From JAWOGN01 sp046496815 (GTDB taxonomy: Bacteria > Desulfobacterota > DSM-4660 > Desulfatiglandales > Desulfatiglandaceae): a stretch of 8,710 bases of DNA. The notes below the pieces were generated by a model that had not been told where the DNA came from, ran no database searches, and saw only the letters and a list, made by a program, of their open reading frames with translations. This document shows, in pieces, positions 1 to 6,483 of this stretch. The DNA is taken from the NCBI GenBank assembly GCA_046496815.1, contig JAWOGN010000311.1, positions 1 to 8,710 of the forward strand, read 5' to 3'. The position numbers and the translations under genes were made by a program. Within the stretch, counting starts at the first letter, position 1; each line of letters opens with the position of its first letter.

Positions 1-81
1 AAGGCATTCAATTTAAAGCAATCAATTTACATGACTACTATAAAGACTCGCCCAAGCCATCACGAGCCATCATATTGATTT

Positions 82-695
82 TCAATCAGTATTTCGCCAA
101 AGGTACTCATTTTGGTGTCTTAGAGCCCCTTTTTTATGCCCAAAAATACCCTTGTAAGCCGCTGGGGATTCCCGGAGTTCATAGCTCCCATCATAACCAA
201 TCACCGCGCGCCCCTCGCCCTTGTCTCCAAGGACTTCCTTCGTGGCGGTGACAAACGCCTCGCTGCCCACAGCAACGCTCTCCGTCCATTTCGCATCTCG
301 AAGACTATTACCTCCACCCAGCGATTCCTCAATCCATCCACGATACGTAGCAGCGAAATCATCAATCGAATCAAAATTGAGCAGACTTCTCAGTCCATCA
401 TAATCAATCAATGTATATCGTTGCCGAGGTGTCAGGATCTCATGGTATCCACAAAACCCCCACTCCGATGGGTGCTCAACTACTCCGGCACGAACCATGT
501 TTAGGTCAATGCAAACAAGACACTGAAACAAATGTCTGTCTGCTTCTATCGCCATCGCATGATAGCGATCTTCCCAGTAAGGCGCCTTTCGACCCTTCCT
601 CATATTGAATTCTTGCCCGATTCCCCCGCTATCAATTGAATGGATTTGGAAATCAAGTCTCTATGACCGTTTTCCCTGACAAGGAGGTGGACGTG
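82..695 (-). pseudogene. Y1/HUH (IS200/RAYT-like) transposase, 5'-truncated and frameshifted
   Basis: This is the remnant of a single-strand DNA transposase of the Y1 HUH superfamily, close to REP-associated (RAYT) transposases. Reading leftward, one frame (695 to 600) gives HVHLLVRENGHRDLISKSIQ then LIAGESG. It contains the HUH metal-binding motif HVH (695-687) and the usual helix after it, and runs into TGA at 602-600. The next frame continues with QEFNMRKGRK, APYWEDRYHAMAIE, IDLNMVRAGVVEHPSEW and a C-terminal YELRES stretch, ending at TGA 84-82. The parts join smoothly at about 615 if one C has been lost. The N-terminal strands before HVH are absent. The ATG at 603 is an internal Met, not a true start. 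The position that often holds Tyr (QEYN) is Phe here, so the nucleophile may also be missing; I am not certain of that alignment. No REP-like palindromes were seen beside it. Inactive as written. Confidence 0.85.
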
Positions 696-702
696 GGGGG
701 GG
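695..702. repeat. Run of eight G at the joint of the two truncated genes
   Basis: A G8 homopolymer lies exactly where recognisable transposase sequence (to its left, minus strand) and Fic sequence (to its right, plus strand) both stop. It may mark a deletion or end-joining point, or a sequencing or assembly weak spot. Confidence 0.6.
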
Positions 703-703
703 C

Positions 704-1362
704 AAGTGGAAACCGGTGGACAACGAGATTACCGAAAACAGGCCCGACGGCAGCAAGGTCGTCCGTTTTCACCGGTCCCCGCGCACCGGACCCCGGAGGC
801 CATGGAAACGCTTCACCGCAATTTTGATTCGCATTGGAAAAACGGGGAGATAGAACCGTTGCTTCTCATTTCCGCCTATGTTCTCGATTTTTTGTGCATC
901 CATCCTTTTCTTGACGGCAACGGTCGCATGGCCAGACTCCTGACACTGCTTTTGCTTTACAAGGCGGGCTATGAACTCGGCCGCTACATCAGTTTGGAAC
1001 AGTTGGTCGAACAAACCAAGGAAGAATATTATGACTGTCTTTACGCTTCCTCCCAGGGTTGGCATGAGGGGCGGCACCCCATTTTACCCTGGTGGGAATA
1101 TTTCCTGGGGGTCATGCTGCTTGGATCCTATAGAGAGTTTGAACGTCGAGTTGGGTTGTTTACCGGGAGTAGAGGAACCAAAACCGCAATGGTAGTGGAT
1201 GCTATCGGACATTTCAGGAACGACTTTACCATACGTGACATTCAGGAGAGTTGCCCTCATGTCGGGATCGACCTGATTCGAAAGATCCTGAGAGAGCGGA
1301 AACAAGCGGGTAAATTGGAGTGCTTGGGGCGTGGACCCAATGCAAGATGGCGAAATAGGTAA
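704..1362 (+). pseudogene. Fic-domain protein, 5'-truncated with one frameshift
   Basis: Fic proteins transfer AMP or related groups from nucleotides to target hydroxyls. The Fic motif HPFLDGNGRMAR is intact at 901-936, including the catalytic His. It is followed by LLTLLLLYKAGYELGRYISL, a helical region with SSQGWHEG, and a C-terminal winged-helix-like segment (about 1210-1359). Family sequence resumes upstream in another frame: 707-769 reads WKPVDNEITENRPDGSKVVR then F. It joins SPVPAHRTPEAM in the main frame if one T is restored in the T run at 766-769. The GTG at 706, which opens the longest frame, is therefore not a real start. By comparison with relatives of about 350 residues, roughly the first 100 or more residues are missing. 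These normally include the inhibitory helix that keeps Fic enzymes quiet. Family assignment is firm; functional expression is unlikely. Confidence 0.88.
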
Positions 1363-1402
1363 AATACCCAATAAATAGGTATTGAAAAGGTCTTAATACC
1401 CA
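1353..1402. repeat. Interleaved AAATAGGTA and AATACCCA repeats overlapping the -35 box
   Basis: AAATAGGTA occurs at 1353-1361 and 1373-1381, and AATACCCA at 1363-1370 and 1395-1402. Because GGTATT (1378-1383) is the reverse complement of AATACC, the units also form inverted pairs. The first copy overlaps the Fic stop codon and the last overlaps the predicted -35 hexamer. The arrangement would suit cooperative binding of a regulator, but the tract is AT-rich and chance cannot be excluded. Confidence 0.4.
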
Positions 1403-1421
1403 TATATGTTTTGTTTATAAT
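1393..1421 (+). promoter_or_regulatory. Sigma-70-type promoter of the SNF2/SWIM gene run
   Basis: The -10 hexamer TATAAT (1416-1421) is a perfect consensus match. At the ideal 17-bp spacing lies TTAATA (1393-1398), which matches TTGACA at four of six positions. It lies about 110 bases upstream of the first start codon (1534), in the only AT-rich gap before the run, and is the best promoter in the window. Predicted transcription start is near 1428. Confidence 0.65.
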
Positions 1422-1450
1422 TCAGTTGTACAGGATTTCTTTACAACTGA
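1422..1450. promoter_or_regulatory. Perfect 9-bp inverted repeat over the transcription start (operator or leader hairpin)
   Basis: TCAGTTGTA (1422-1430) and TACAACTGA (1442-1450) are exact reverse complements separated by 11 bases. The left arm begins directly after the -10 box, so a dimeric repressor bound here would block the start site. In RNA the same sequence could form a hairpin at the 5' end of the leader. There is no T run after it, so it does not look like a terminator. A natural candidate regulator is the helix-turn-helix protein encoded at 4701-5810, but nothing in the sequence proves that. Confidence 0.55.
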
Positions 1451-1533
1451 CGCAATTTTTCCAAAAAGACCGGCTGGGGGCTCGCTAGAAAATATCCGAA
1501 CCAATACCGGCGGATAAAGGCAGAACTGAAATC

Positions 1534-1659
1534 ATGAGCGAATACCAGTATTACGAATTTCTGGCCATCGACCGGCCTCTGACGAAAGACGAAATGGCCG
1601 AGCTCCGAGCGCTTTCAACACGAGCTACGATCACGCCGGTCGGCTTCACGAACGAATAG
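1534..1659 (+). pseudogene. N-terminal 41 codons of the SNF2/SWIM-associated protein family
   Basis: The frame starts MSEYQYYEFLAIDRPLTKDE and continues to PVGFTNE, then TAG. From memory, this opening is typical of a much longer uncharacterised protein usually encoded next to SNF2 and SWIM genes; relatives continue with a conserved stretch like YHWGDFKGDP, which is absent here. So only the start of the gene survives. Downstream of TAG the same frame stays open into unrelated sequence (1660-1971), as if an internal deletion had fused two genes. The ribosome binding site is weak: AAGG lies 13 bases before the ATG. It may still be translated as a 41-residue peptide at the head of the mRNA. Family recognition is from memory of conserved N-termini and is fairly confident. 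Confidence 0.7.
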
Positions 1660-1971
1660 AATTGGGCTGTTTTGAACGAGACGATCGACAAAAGCGTCTA
1701 CGGTCAAGGGAAACAGTATCCGGTTGAAAAACCGAGGCTTATCGCCTGGATGGTGGAAGCGTCCCTCCGCGCCGGGACCAACGAGTCGACCAGCATAAAA
1801 GACCTGCTCGACAGCCCGAGCCTCTTTCCAGTCCGATTGGCCCATATCTCAGCCGAACATGTGGCATCGCTTTCGCCTCGTCTGAATATCGTGCGGCACG
1901 GTCTGGATGATGATCTTGTGATGCTGCGGCGCGACGACCGGCTTAACAAGCATCCAAATAAGAACACGTAG
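1660..1971 (+). pseudogene. C-terminal remnant of an unrecognised protein
   Basis: This stretch is open in the same frame as the preceding 41-codon fragment, from just after its TAG to TAG at 1969-1971. It encodes about 100 residues beginning NWAVLNETIDKSVYGQGKQY and containing PRLIAWMVEASLRAG, LLDSPSLFPVRL and RLNIVRHGLDDDLVML. The regular hydrophobic and charged pattern looks like real protein, mostly helical. The only starts are weak (TTG at 1672), with no ribosome binding site. The simplest reading is the tail of a larger gene whose front was lost in the deletion that truncated its neighbour. I do not recognise the family. It ends 16 bases before the SNF2 start. Confidence 0.5.
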
Positions 1972-1987
1972 GCTGTTTAGGAATGAG

Positions 1988-4690
1988 ATGAACTATGAAC
2001 TAACTTTGAAACCTTCCGGTCGTCTTCACCTGCAGAAGAGAGGCGACGATGATATCGGCGCAACCCCGGATGCCTGGATGAAGCGCGTTGCGGCCGCCTT
2101 TTCGACCAGCCAGGCGGCAGGCCTTTTCACGCTCGCCGCCACAAAACCGGATGCGCCGCCGTCACCGCCGTTCTCCTTTTGGCGGGATTTTGCCTGCGGC
2201 TATCTGACCCGACTCTGCCGCACGCCCGAGTCCGTGGGAAGCGGCATGGATCCGGTAGAGCCGCCTCTTGAATCCGAACTGGCGACCCTGCTGCTCTCCG
2301 TGCCGCCCATGCAGGGGGGAGAATATCTGAACCTTGAGGTCCTTGGTAGTCTCTGGGTGGATTTGGACGTATGGTTGCAAAAAGAGGTCGCCGCATCCGG
2401 GAACGGCCTGGCGGGATGGCTGAAGAAGCGCGCCCCGATCTGGCGCCAGGTCGGACGTGTCTGCTTTCACCTTGCCGAGAACAAGCGAGATCCGGACTTG
2501 CCTTTTGCGTTTCTGGCCACCTACGCGCCAAGGCTTTCAAAGGGAGGGCGGGTGCAATACCGGCCCCTGGGCACGGCCCTGCAGGAATATGCGGGCGAAC
2601 GCAACAAGAAAGCGCTGATCAATCTGCTTACACCTGTATATCGGGCGTCCGAAAAGGTCGACTATGTCAAGGAGCTGGTCGATTCCGGCGAGGTGTTTCA
2701 CCCCCTGGCGTGGACGCCGGGCGAAGCCTACCGCCTTCTTAAGAGTGTGCCGCTTCTCGAAGAAAGCGGCCTTCTGGTGCGGCTGCCGGACTGGTGGCGG
2801 AAACGCCCCCGGCCGCGGGTGGCGGTGACCATCGGCGAGAAAAGGCAGAGCCGTTTCGGCGTCGATGCGATGTTGGACTTCAAGATCGACCTTGCTCTGG
2901 GTGAACGCAACCTGAGCGAGAAGGAATGGCGTGGGATCATGGCGGCGGAGGACGGCCTTGCTTACGTGAAGGGGCAGTGGATTGAAGTGGATCGGGAAAA
3001 GTTGTCCAGAGCGTTGGCGCATTGGAAAAAATTGGAGGCTAAGACCGCCGGCGAGGGGATCTCATTTATCGAGGGCATGCGTCTTCTGGCGGGAGCGGCT
3101 GCGGATTTGGAAGCCGACGGTTTACCGGAGAGTGAAGAACACGAGTGGGCCTTCGTTGAGCCGGGCGAATGGCTTTCCGATGTTCTTAAAGGCTTGCGCA
3201 ATCCGGACCGAATGGCCTCCGGCAAACCCAGCAAAAAGTTTCGGGGTGCGCTGCGTCCGTATCAGGAGGTCGGGCACAATTGGCTCTGGCTCCTGTCTAA
3301 CCTCGGGCTCGGTGCCTGTCTTGCCGACGACATGGGATTGGGAAAAACCGTTCAGATATTGTCGCTGCTGCTGGCGCTGAAGGAGAATGGGGCGTCCGCT
3401 AAAGCCTCGCTTCTGGTGCTGCCGGCATCGCTTCTTGCCAACTGGAAGGCCGAGATGCGGCGTTTCGCGCCATCGCTTGAAGCCCGGTTTATCCATCCAT
3501 CGGAGATGGACAAGGCATCTCTTTCCGTCATGGCCAAAAACCCGGATAGCGTGATTCAAAAAACCGATGTTGTCTTGACCACATACGGCATGCTGCTTCG
3601 GCAGAAATGGCTGCTTGATCTGCAATGGCGGCTGGTGATTCTGGACGAGGCCCAGGCCATCAAAAACCCTTCCACACGGCAGACGAAAACGGTCAAACAA
3701 CTCAAGGCCGATGCCCGGATCGCGCTTACAGGTACACCGGTGGAAAACCGGCTTTCCGATCTTTGGTCGCTGTTCGATTTCCTCTGCCCGGGCCTGCTCG
3801 GTTCGGCCGCCAAATTCAAGAAATTCGTCAAGGGCCTGGAGGCGAGGGAGCATGACCGTTACGCGCCTCTCCGAAATCTGGTCAGACCTTATGTGCTCAG
3901 ACGGCTCAAGACCGATAAGGCCATTATTGCAGATTTGCCGGACAAGACCGAGATGAAGGCGTTTTGCGGACTGACGAAAAAACAGGCGGCGATGTACGCC
4001 AAGGCGGTGAAGGAACTCGCGCGGGAACTCGAAGGACTTGACGGGATGAAGCGGCGCGGACTGGTCCTGGCCTATCTGATGCGGTTCAAACAGATATGCA
4101 ATCATCCGAGTCAGTTCGTCGGTGACGGTGGATATGAACCGGACGACAGCGGTAAATTCGATCGGCTCATGACAATCTGTGAGGAAATCGCGTCGCGGCA
4201 GGAAAAAGTTCTCGTGTTCACCCAGTTCCGCGAGATGACCGAGCCGATCGCCGCCTTTCTGGGAGGAATTTTCGGGCGCGAGGGACTTGTTCTGCATGGC
4301 GGAACAGCGGTGAGAAAACGCAGCGTTTTAATTGACATGTTCCAGAGGGAAGACGGGCCGCCTTTTTTTGTGCTTTCCCTCAAGGCGGGCGGTACGGGCC
4401 TCAACCTTACTGCCGCCTCCCACGTGGTCCACTTCGACCGATGGTGGAACCCGGCTGTGGAAAACCAGGCCACGGATCGGGTTTTCCGCATCGGCCAACA
4501 CCGAAACGTGGTTGTACACAAGTTCATTTGCCGGGGGACGGTCGAGGAAAAGATCGACGCCTTGATCGAAGAGAAAACAAGCCTTGCCGACGACATTCTG
4601 AAGGCCGGAGGCGAATCCATGCTGACAGAGATGAGCAATGAGGAGTTGCTCAAGGTCGTGGCCCTCGATGTAGATCGGGCAAAATTGTAG
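1988..4690 (+). CDS. SNF2-family helicase/ATPase with SNF2-associated domain
   Basis: A 900-residue superfamily 2 DNA translocase that would use ATP hydrolysis to move along duplex DNA or strip proteins from it. Residues 1-240 are a helical region I cannot assign. Residues about 255-350 (LLEESGLLVRLPDWW to the FGVDAMLDFKIDLALG region) match the SNF2 helicase-associated (DUF3670-type) domain. The motor follows: Walker A DDMGLGKT (447-454), DEAQ box (553-556) in place of DEAH, LTGTP (580-584), KVLVFTQF in the second lobe, GTGLNL (from 802) and the arginine-finger motif DRVFRIGQ (830-837). All motifs are intact, and the length is normal for bacterial SNF2 proteins of this type. The ATG at 1988 follows AGGA (1979-1982) at 5 bases; an earlier ATG at 1983 meets a stop at once. 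The next gene starts within a dozen bases of the stop. Probable partner is the SWIM protein. The exact cellular role is unknown. Confidence 0.95.
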   Translation: MNYELTLKPSGRLHLQKRGDDDIGATPDAWMKRVAAAFSTSQAAGLFTLAATKPDAPPSPPFSFWRDFACGYLTRLCRTPESVGSGMDPVEPPLESELATLLLSVPPMQGGEYLNLEVLGSLWVDLDVWLQKEVAASGNGLAGWLKKRAPIWRQVGRVCFHLAENKRDPDLPFAFLATYAPRLSKGGRVQYRPLGTALQEYAGERNKKALINLLTPVYRASEKVDYVKELVDSGEVFHPLAWTPGEAYRLLKSVPLLEESGLLVRLPDWWRKRPRPRVAVTIGEKRQSRFGVDAMLDFKIDLALGERNLSEKEWRGIMAAEDGLAYVKGQWIEVDREKLSRALAHWKKLEAKTAGEGISFIEGMRLLAGAAADLEADGLPESEEHEWAFVEPGEWLSDVLKGLRNPDRMASGKPSKKFRGALRPYQEVGHNWLWLLSNLGLGACLADDMGLGKTVQILSLLLALKENGASAKASLLVLPASLLANWKAEMRRFAPSLEARFIHPSEMDKASLSVMAKNPDSVIQKTDVVLTTYGMLLRQKWLLDLQWRLVILDEAQAIKNPSTRQTKTVKQLKADARIALTGTPVENRLSDLWSLFDFLCPGLLGSAAKFKKFVKGLEAREHDRYAPLRNLVRPYVLRRLKTDKAIIADLPDKTEMKAFCGLTKKQAAMYAKAVKELARELEGLDGMKRRGLVLAYLMRFKQICNHPSQFVGDGGYEPDDSGKFDRLMTICEEIASRQEKVLVFTQFREMTEPIAAFLGGIFGREGLVLHGGTAVRKRSVLIDMFQREDGPPFFVLSLKAGGTGLNLTAASHVVHFDRWWNPAVENQATDRVFRIGQHRNVVVHKFICRGTVEEKIDALIEEKTSLADDILKAGGESMLTEMSNEELLKVVALDVDRAKL

Positions 4691-4700
4691 GAGACGAATG

Positions 4701-5810
4701 ATGAGATGGTACGGTTGGAAACCGTATGTACCCGTGGCCGCGCGCCGCGCGCGCGCCCTGAAGAAAATGGAGACCCTCCGAAAGAAGGGGCTTGATATCA
4801 AGCCCGTGGAGATCGATGGAAGAAAGATCGTGCGAACCTTTTGGGGGGCGGCCTGGTGTGATCACCTCGAGTCGTTCAGCGATTACGAAAATCGCTTGCC
4901 GCGCGGCCGCACGTATATCCGCAACGGCTCTGTGTGCCACCTTGACATCGCCAAAGGCAAAATCACCGCCATGGTTAGTGGTTCCCGACTCTACACGGTC
5001 AAAGTCGCCATCAAGCCCTTTCCTTCCAAAAAATGGAAAGATGTGAAAGAGCGATGCGCCGGGCAAATCGGCTCGCTCCTGGAGCTGCTTCAGGGCAGGC
5101 TCTCCCAAAACGTAATGTCCGTGGTGACGGACCGAAAAAACGGTCTCTTCCCCTTGTCCGGTGAGATCGGCCTGCATTGCAGCTGCCCGGACTGGGCCGT
5201 CATGTGCAAGCACGTGGCGGCAGTGCTTTACGGCGTGGGCGCGCGGCTTGACGAGCAACCGGAGTTGCTGTTCCTTTTGCGGGGGGTTGACCATGAAGAA
5301 TTGATCAGTGCCGAGGTCGGCGTGGCCGCCGCCGGGGGAATAAAAGGCGGCCGCAAGCACATCCCCGATGATGAACTGGCCGATGTGTTCGGCATCGAGA
5401 TGGCGAAAGGGGTGTCCCCCGCCGAGGCAAAGTCCTCCCCGCGCCCGAAGAAGGCTGCCCCAAAGTCGAAAAAAACTTCCAGGATCGCAGTCAAACGGAC
5501 GGCGAAGCGCAAAGCCGGAACCGGCGGAAAAAGGACCAAGGGTCCAAAGACGTCCGACGTCGCGAGGAAGACATCGCGAGCCGCTTCGAGGGTCCGCCCC
5601 GTCAGCGGCAGGGCCGTTGCCGGATTGCGCGTAAAATTCGGTATGTCGCAAAGCCAATTCGCCAGGCTGCTCGGCGTAAGCACGCCTTGTATCGGGAACT
5701 GGGAAAACAAGCCCGGCACACTTGACCTGCAGGCACGAACACTCGATGCATGGAAGACGGCGAAGAGATTGACAAAGCGGCAGGCCTGGCGGAAGTTGGA
5801 TGGCTCTTGA
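4701..5810 (+). CDS. SWIM zinc-finger protein with basic linker and C-terminal HTH
   Basis: A 369-residue probable DNA-binding partner of the SNF2 motor. The N-terminal 150 residues (WYGWKPYVPVAARR, TFWGAAWCDHLESFSDYENR, LPRGRTYIRNGSV) are typical of bacterial SWIM proteins. The SWIM motif CxCx6CxH is complete: C160, C162, C169 and H171 in CSCPDWAVMCKH, followed by VAAVLYGVGARLDEQPELLF. Residues about 245-300 are a Lys/Arg/Ala/Pro-rich, histone H1-like linker (SPRPKKAAPKSKK and similar). Residues about 307-365 form an XRE-like helix-turn-helix (GLRVKFGMSQSQFARLLGVS then NWEN). ATG also occurs at 4698. I prefer 4701 because GGAG (4690-4693), which overlaps the upstream TAG, is then 7 rather than 4 bases away. 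The 10-base gap to the SNF2 stop implies one mRNA and possibly coupled translation. Confidence 0.92.
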   Translation: MRWYGWKPYVPVAARRARALKKMETLRKKGLDIKPVEIDGRKIVRTFWGAAWCDHLESFSDYENRLPRGRTYIRNGSVCHLDIAKGKITAMVSGSRLYTVKVAIKPFPSKKWKDVKERCAGQIGSLLELLQGRLSQNVMSVVTDRKNGLFPLSGEIGLHCSCPDWAVMCKHVAAVLYGVGARLDEQPELLFLLRGVDHEELISAEVGVAAAGGIKGGRKHIPDDELADVFGIEMAKGVSPAEAKSSPRPKKAAPKSKKTSRIAVKRTAKRKAGTGGKRTKGPKTSDVARKTSRAASRVRPVSGRAVAGLRVKFGMSQSQFARLLGVSTPCIGNWENKPGTLDLQARTLDAWKTAKRLTKRQAWRKLDGS

Positions 5811-5854
5811 TGGCAGGATGACTGAGATTCAGGAAACTTGCGACAATCTTCCAA

Positions 5855-5860
5855 TACAAT
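5855..5860 (+). promoter_or_regulatory. Possible -10 box before the macrodomain gene
   Basis: TACAAT matches the -10 consensus at five of six positions and lies about 45 bases before the macrodomain start, in the 95-base gap after the SWIM gene. No acceptable -35 hexamer is found at 16-18 bp (GGAAAC at 17 bp), so this is weak evidence for a separate promoter. Confidence 0.2.
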
Positions 5861-5889
5861 CAGCGACAACGCCGATCAAAAATGATAGA

Positions 5890-5898
5890 AGGAGGTGT
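5890..5898 (+). promoter_or_regulatory. Strong ribosome binding site that fixes the macrodomain start
   Basis: AGGAGGTG at 5890-5897 is close to the full anti-Shine-Dalgarno complement and lies 8-10 bases before the ATG at 5906. The earlier in-frame ATG at 5882 precedes this site and has none of its own, so 5906 is the start. Confidence 0.8.
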
Positions 5899-5905
5899 TT
5901 TTATC

Positions 5906-6436
5906 ATGGAGAAAACGATATTGGGCGTCAAAATCGAGTGTGTTAGAGGAGATATCGCTTTGCAAATAGGGATTACCGCCGTTGTCAATGCCGCAAATGC
6001 TCAACTTATGATGGGCGGAGGTGTGGCAGGGGCGATTCATCGTGCCGGAGGTCCGGGGCTTGCGGAGGAATGTCGACCATTAGCGCCGATTGAACCCGGA
6101 GAGGCGGTTATCACGACCGGACATAATTTGCCCAACCCGCATGTCATTCACTGCTTGGGGCCTGTGTACGGCGTGGATAAACCGGAAGATGAGCTTTTGG
6201 CAAAATGTTATCGCAATGCATTGCAACTCGCCGAAAAACATGAGATAGCGTCGATTGCGTTTCCGGCAATCTCCACCGGCGCATTTGGGTATCCCGTAAA
6301 AAAGGCGGCCGAGGTGGCATTCAGAACTATTGTGGAAGTCATTCCAAACCTGAAATCCGTCAAAAGGATTCGATTTGTGCTGCACAGCGGCCGGGACCTG
6401 GAAATTCACGAAAATACCCTCAAAATGAAAACCTGA
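5906..6436 (+). CDS. Stand-alone macrodomain protein (ADP-ribose binding)
   Basis: A 176-residue single-domain cytosolic protein expected to bind ADP-ribose or related ligands, and possibly to hydrolyse ADP-ribosyl esters. Visible motifs are GDI (15-17), the VVNAAN strand-loop (26-31), the glycine-rich loop GGGVAGAIHRAGG (37-49), the HCLGPVYG strand (82-89) and the second phosphate loop AISTGAFGYP (121-130). Length and motif order are normal. MacroD/YmdB-type enzymes have Asp in GGGVDGAIH; here that position is Ala41, as in Af1521-like and other non-MacroD macrodomains. MacroD-style catalysis is therefore doubtful, while ligand binding should be intact. No ADP-ribosyltransferase toxin gene lies beside it, so it is not an obvious DarTG-type antitoxin. 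It lies 95 bases after the SWIM gene on the same strand, with its own strong ribosome binding site. Base use is more AT-rich than in the two genes before it. Confidence 0.93.
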   Translation: MEKTILGVKIECVRGDIALQIGITAVVNAANAQLMMGGGVAGAIHRAGGPGLAEECRPLAPIEPGEAVITTGHNLPNPHVIHCLGPVYGVDKPEDELLAKCYRNALQLAEKHEIASIAFPAISTGAFGYPVKKAAEVAFRTIVEVIPNLKSVKRIRFVLHSGRDLEIHENTLKMKT

Positions 6437-6483
6437 GAGGATGGAGTCGAACGAGTACATTGAGAGCACGTGCCGATAACAAT

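Noticed and set aside
1..10. AAGGCATTCA at the left edge as inverted repeat of TGAATGCCTT near 8593-8602, suggesting element ends
   Set aside because: Only about ten bases match, there is no target duplication or transposase arrangement to support it, and chance matches of this length are expected.
136..504. Plus-strand open frame opposite the transposase remnant
   Set aside because: The minus strand shows clear transposase family sequence over the same bases; the plus-strand product has no features.
1657..1659. TAG between the two in-frame halves as a pyrrolysine or readthrough codon
   Set aside because: The sequence on the two sides belongs to different proteins, other genes here also end in TAG (1969-1971 and 4688-4690), and no pyrrolysine genes are in view. 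A deletion scar is simpler.
3122..4297. Long minus-strand open frame of 391 codons inside the SNF2 gene
   Set aside because: It lies opposite conserved helicase motifs, its translation has no recognisable domain, and it is a typical antisense shadow of a GC-rich gene.
4650..5657. Minus-strand open frame of 335 codons opposite the SWIM gene
   Set aside because: The plus strand encodes a complete SWIM motif and HTH here; the antisense translation is low-complexity and matches nothing known to me.
5882..5905. Upstream ATG of the macrodomain frame as the true start
   Set aside because: It precedes the strong ribosome binding site AGGAGGTG, which is correctly spaced only for the ATG at 5906.
5868..6436. 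DarTG-like toxin-antitoxin pair based on the macrodomain
   Set aside because: No DarT-like or other ADP-ribosyltransferase gene is adjacent; the neighbours are a SWIM protein and a methyltransferase.
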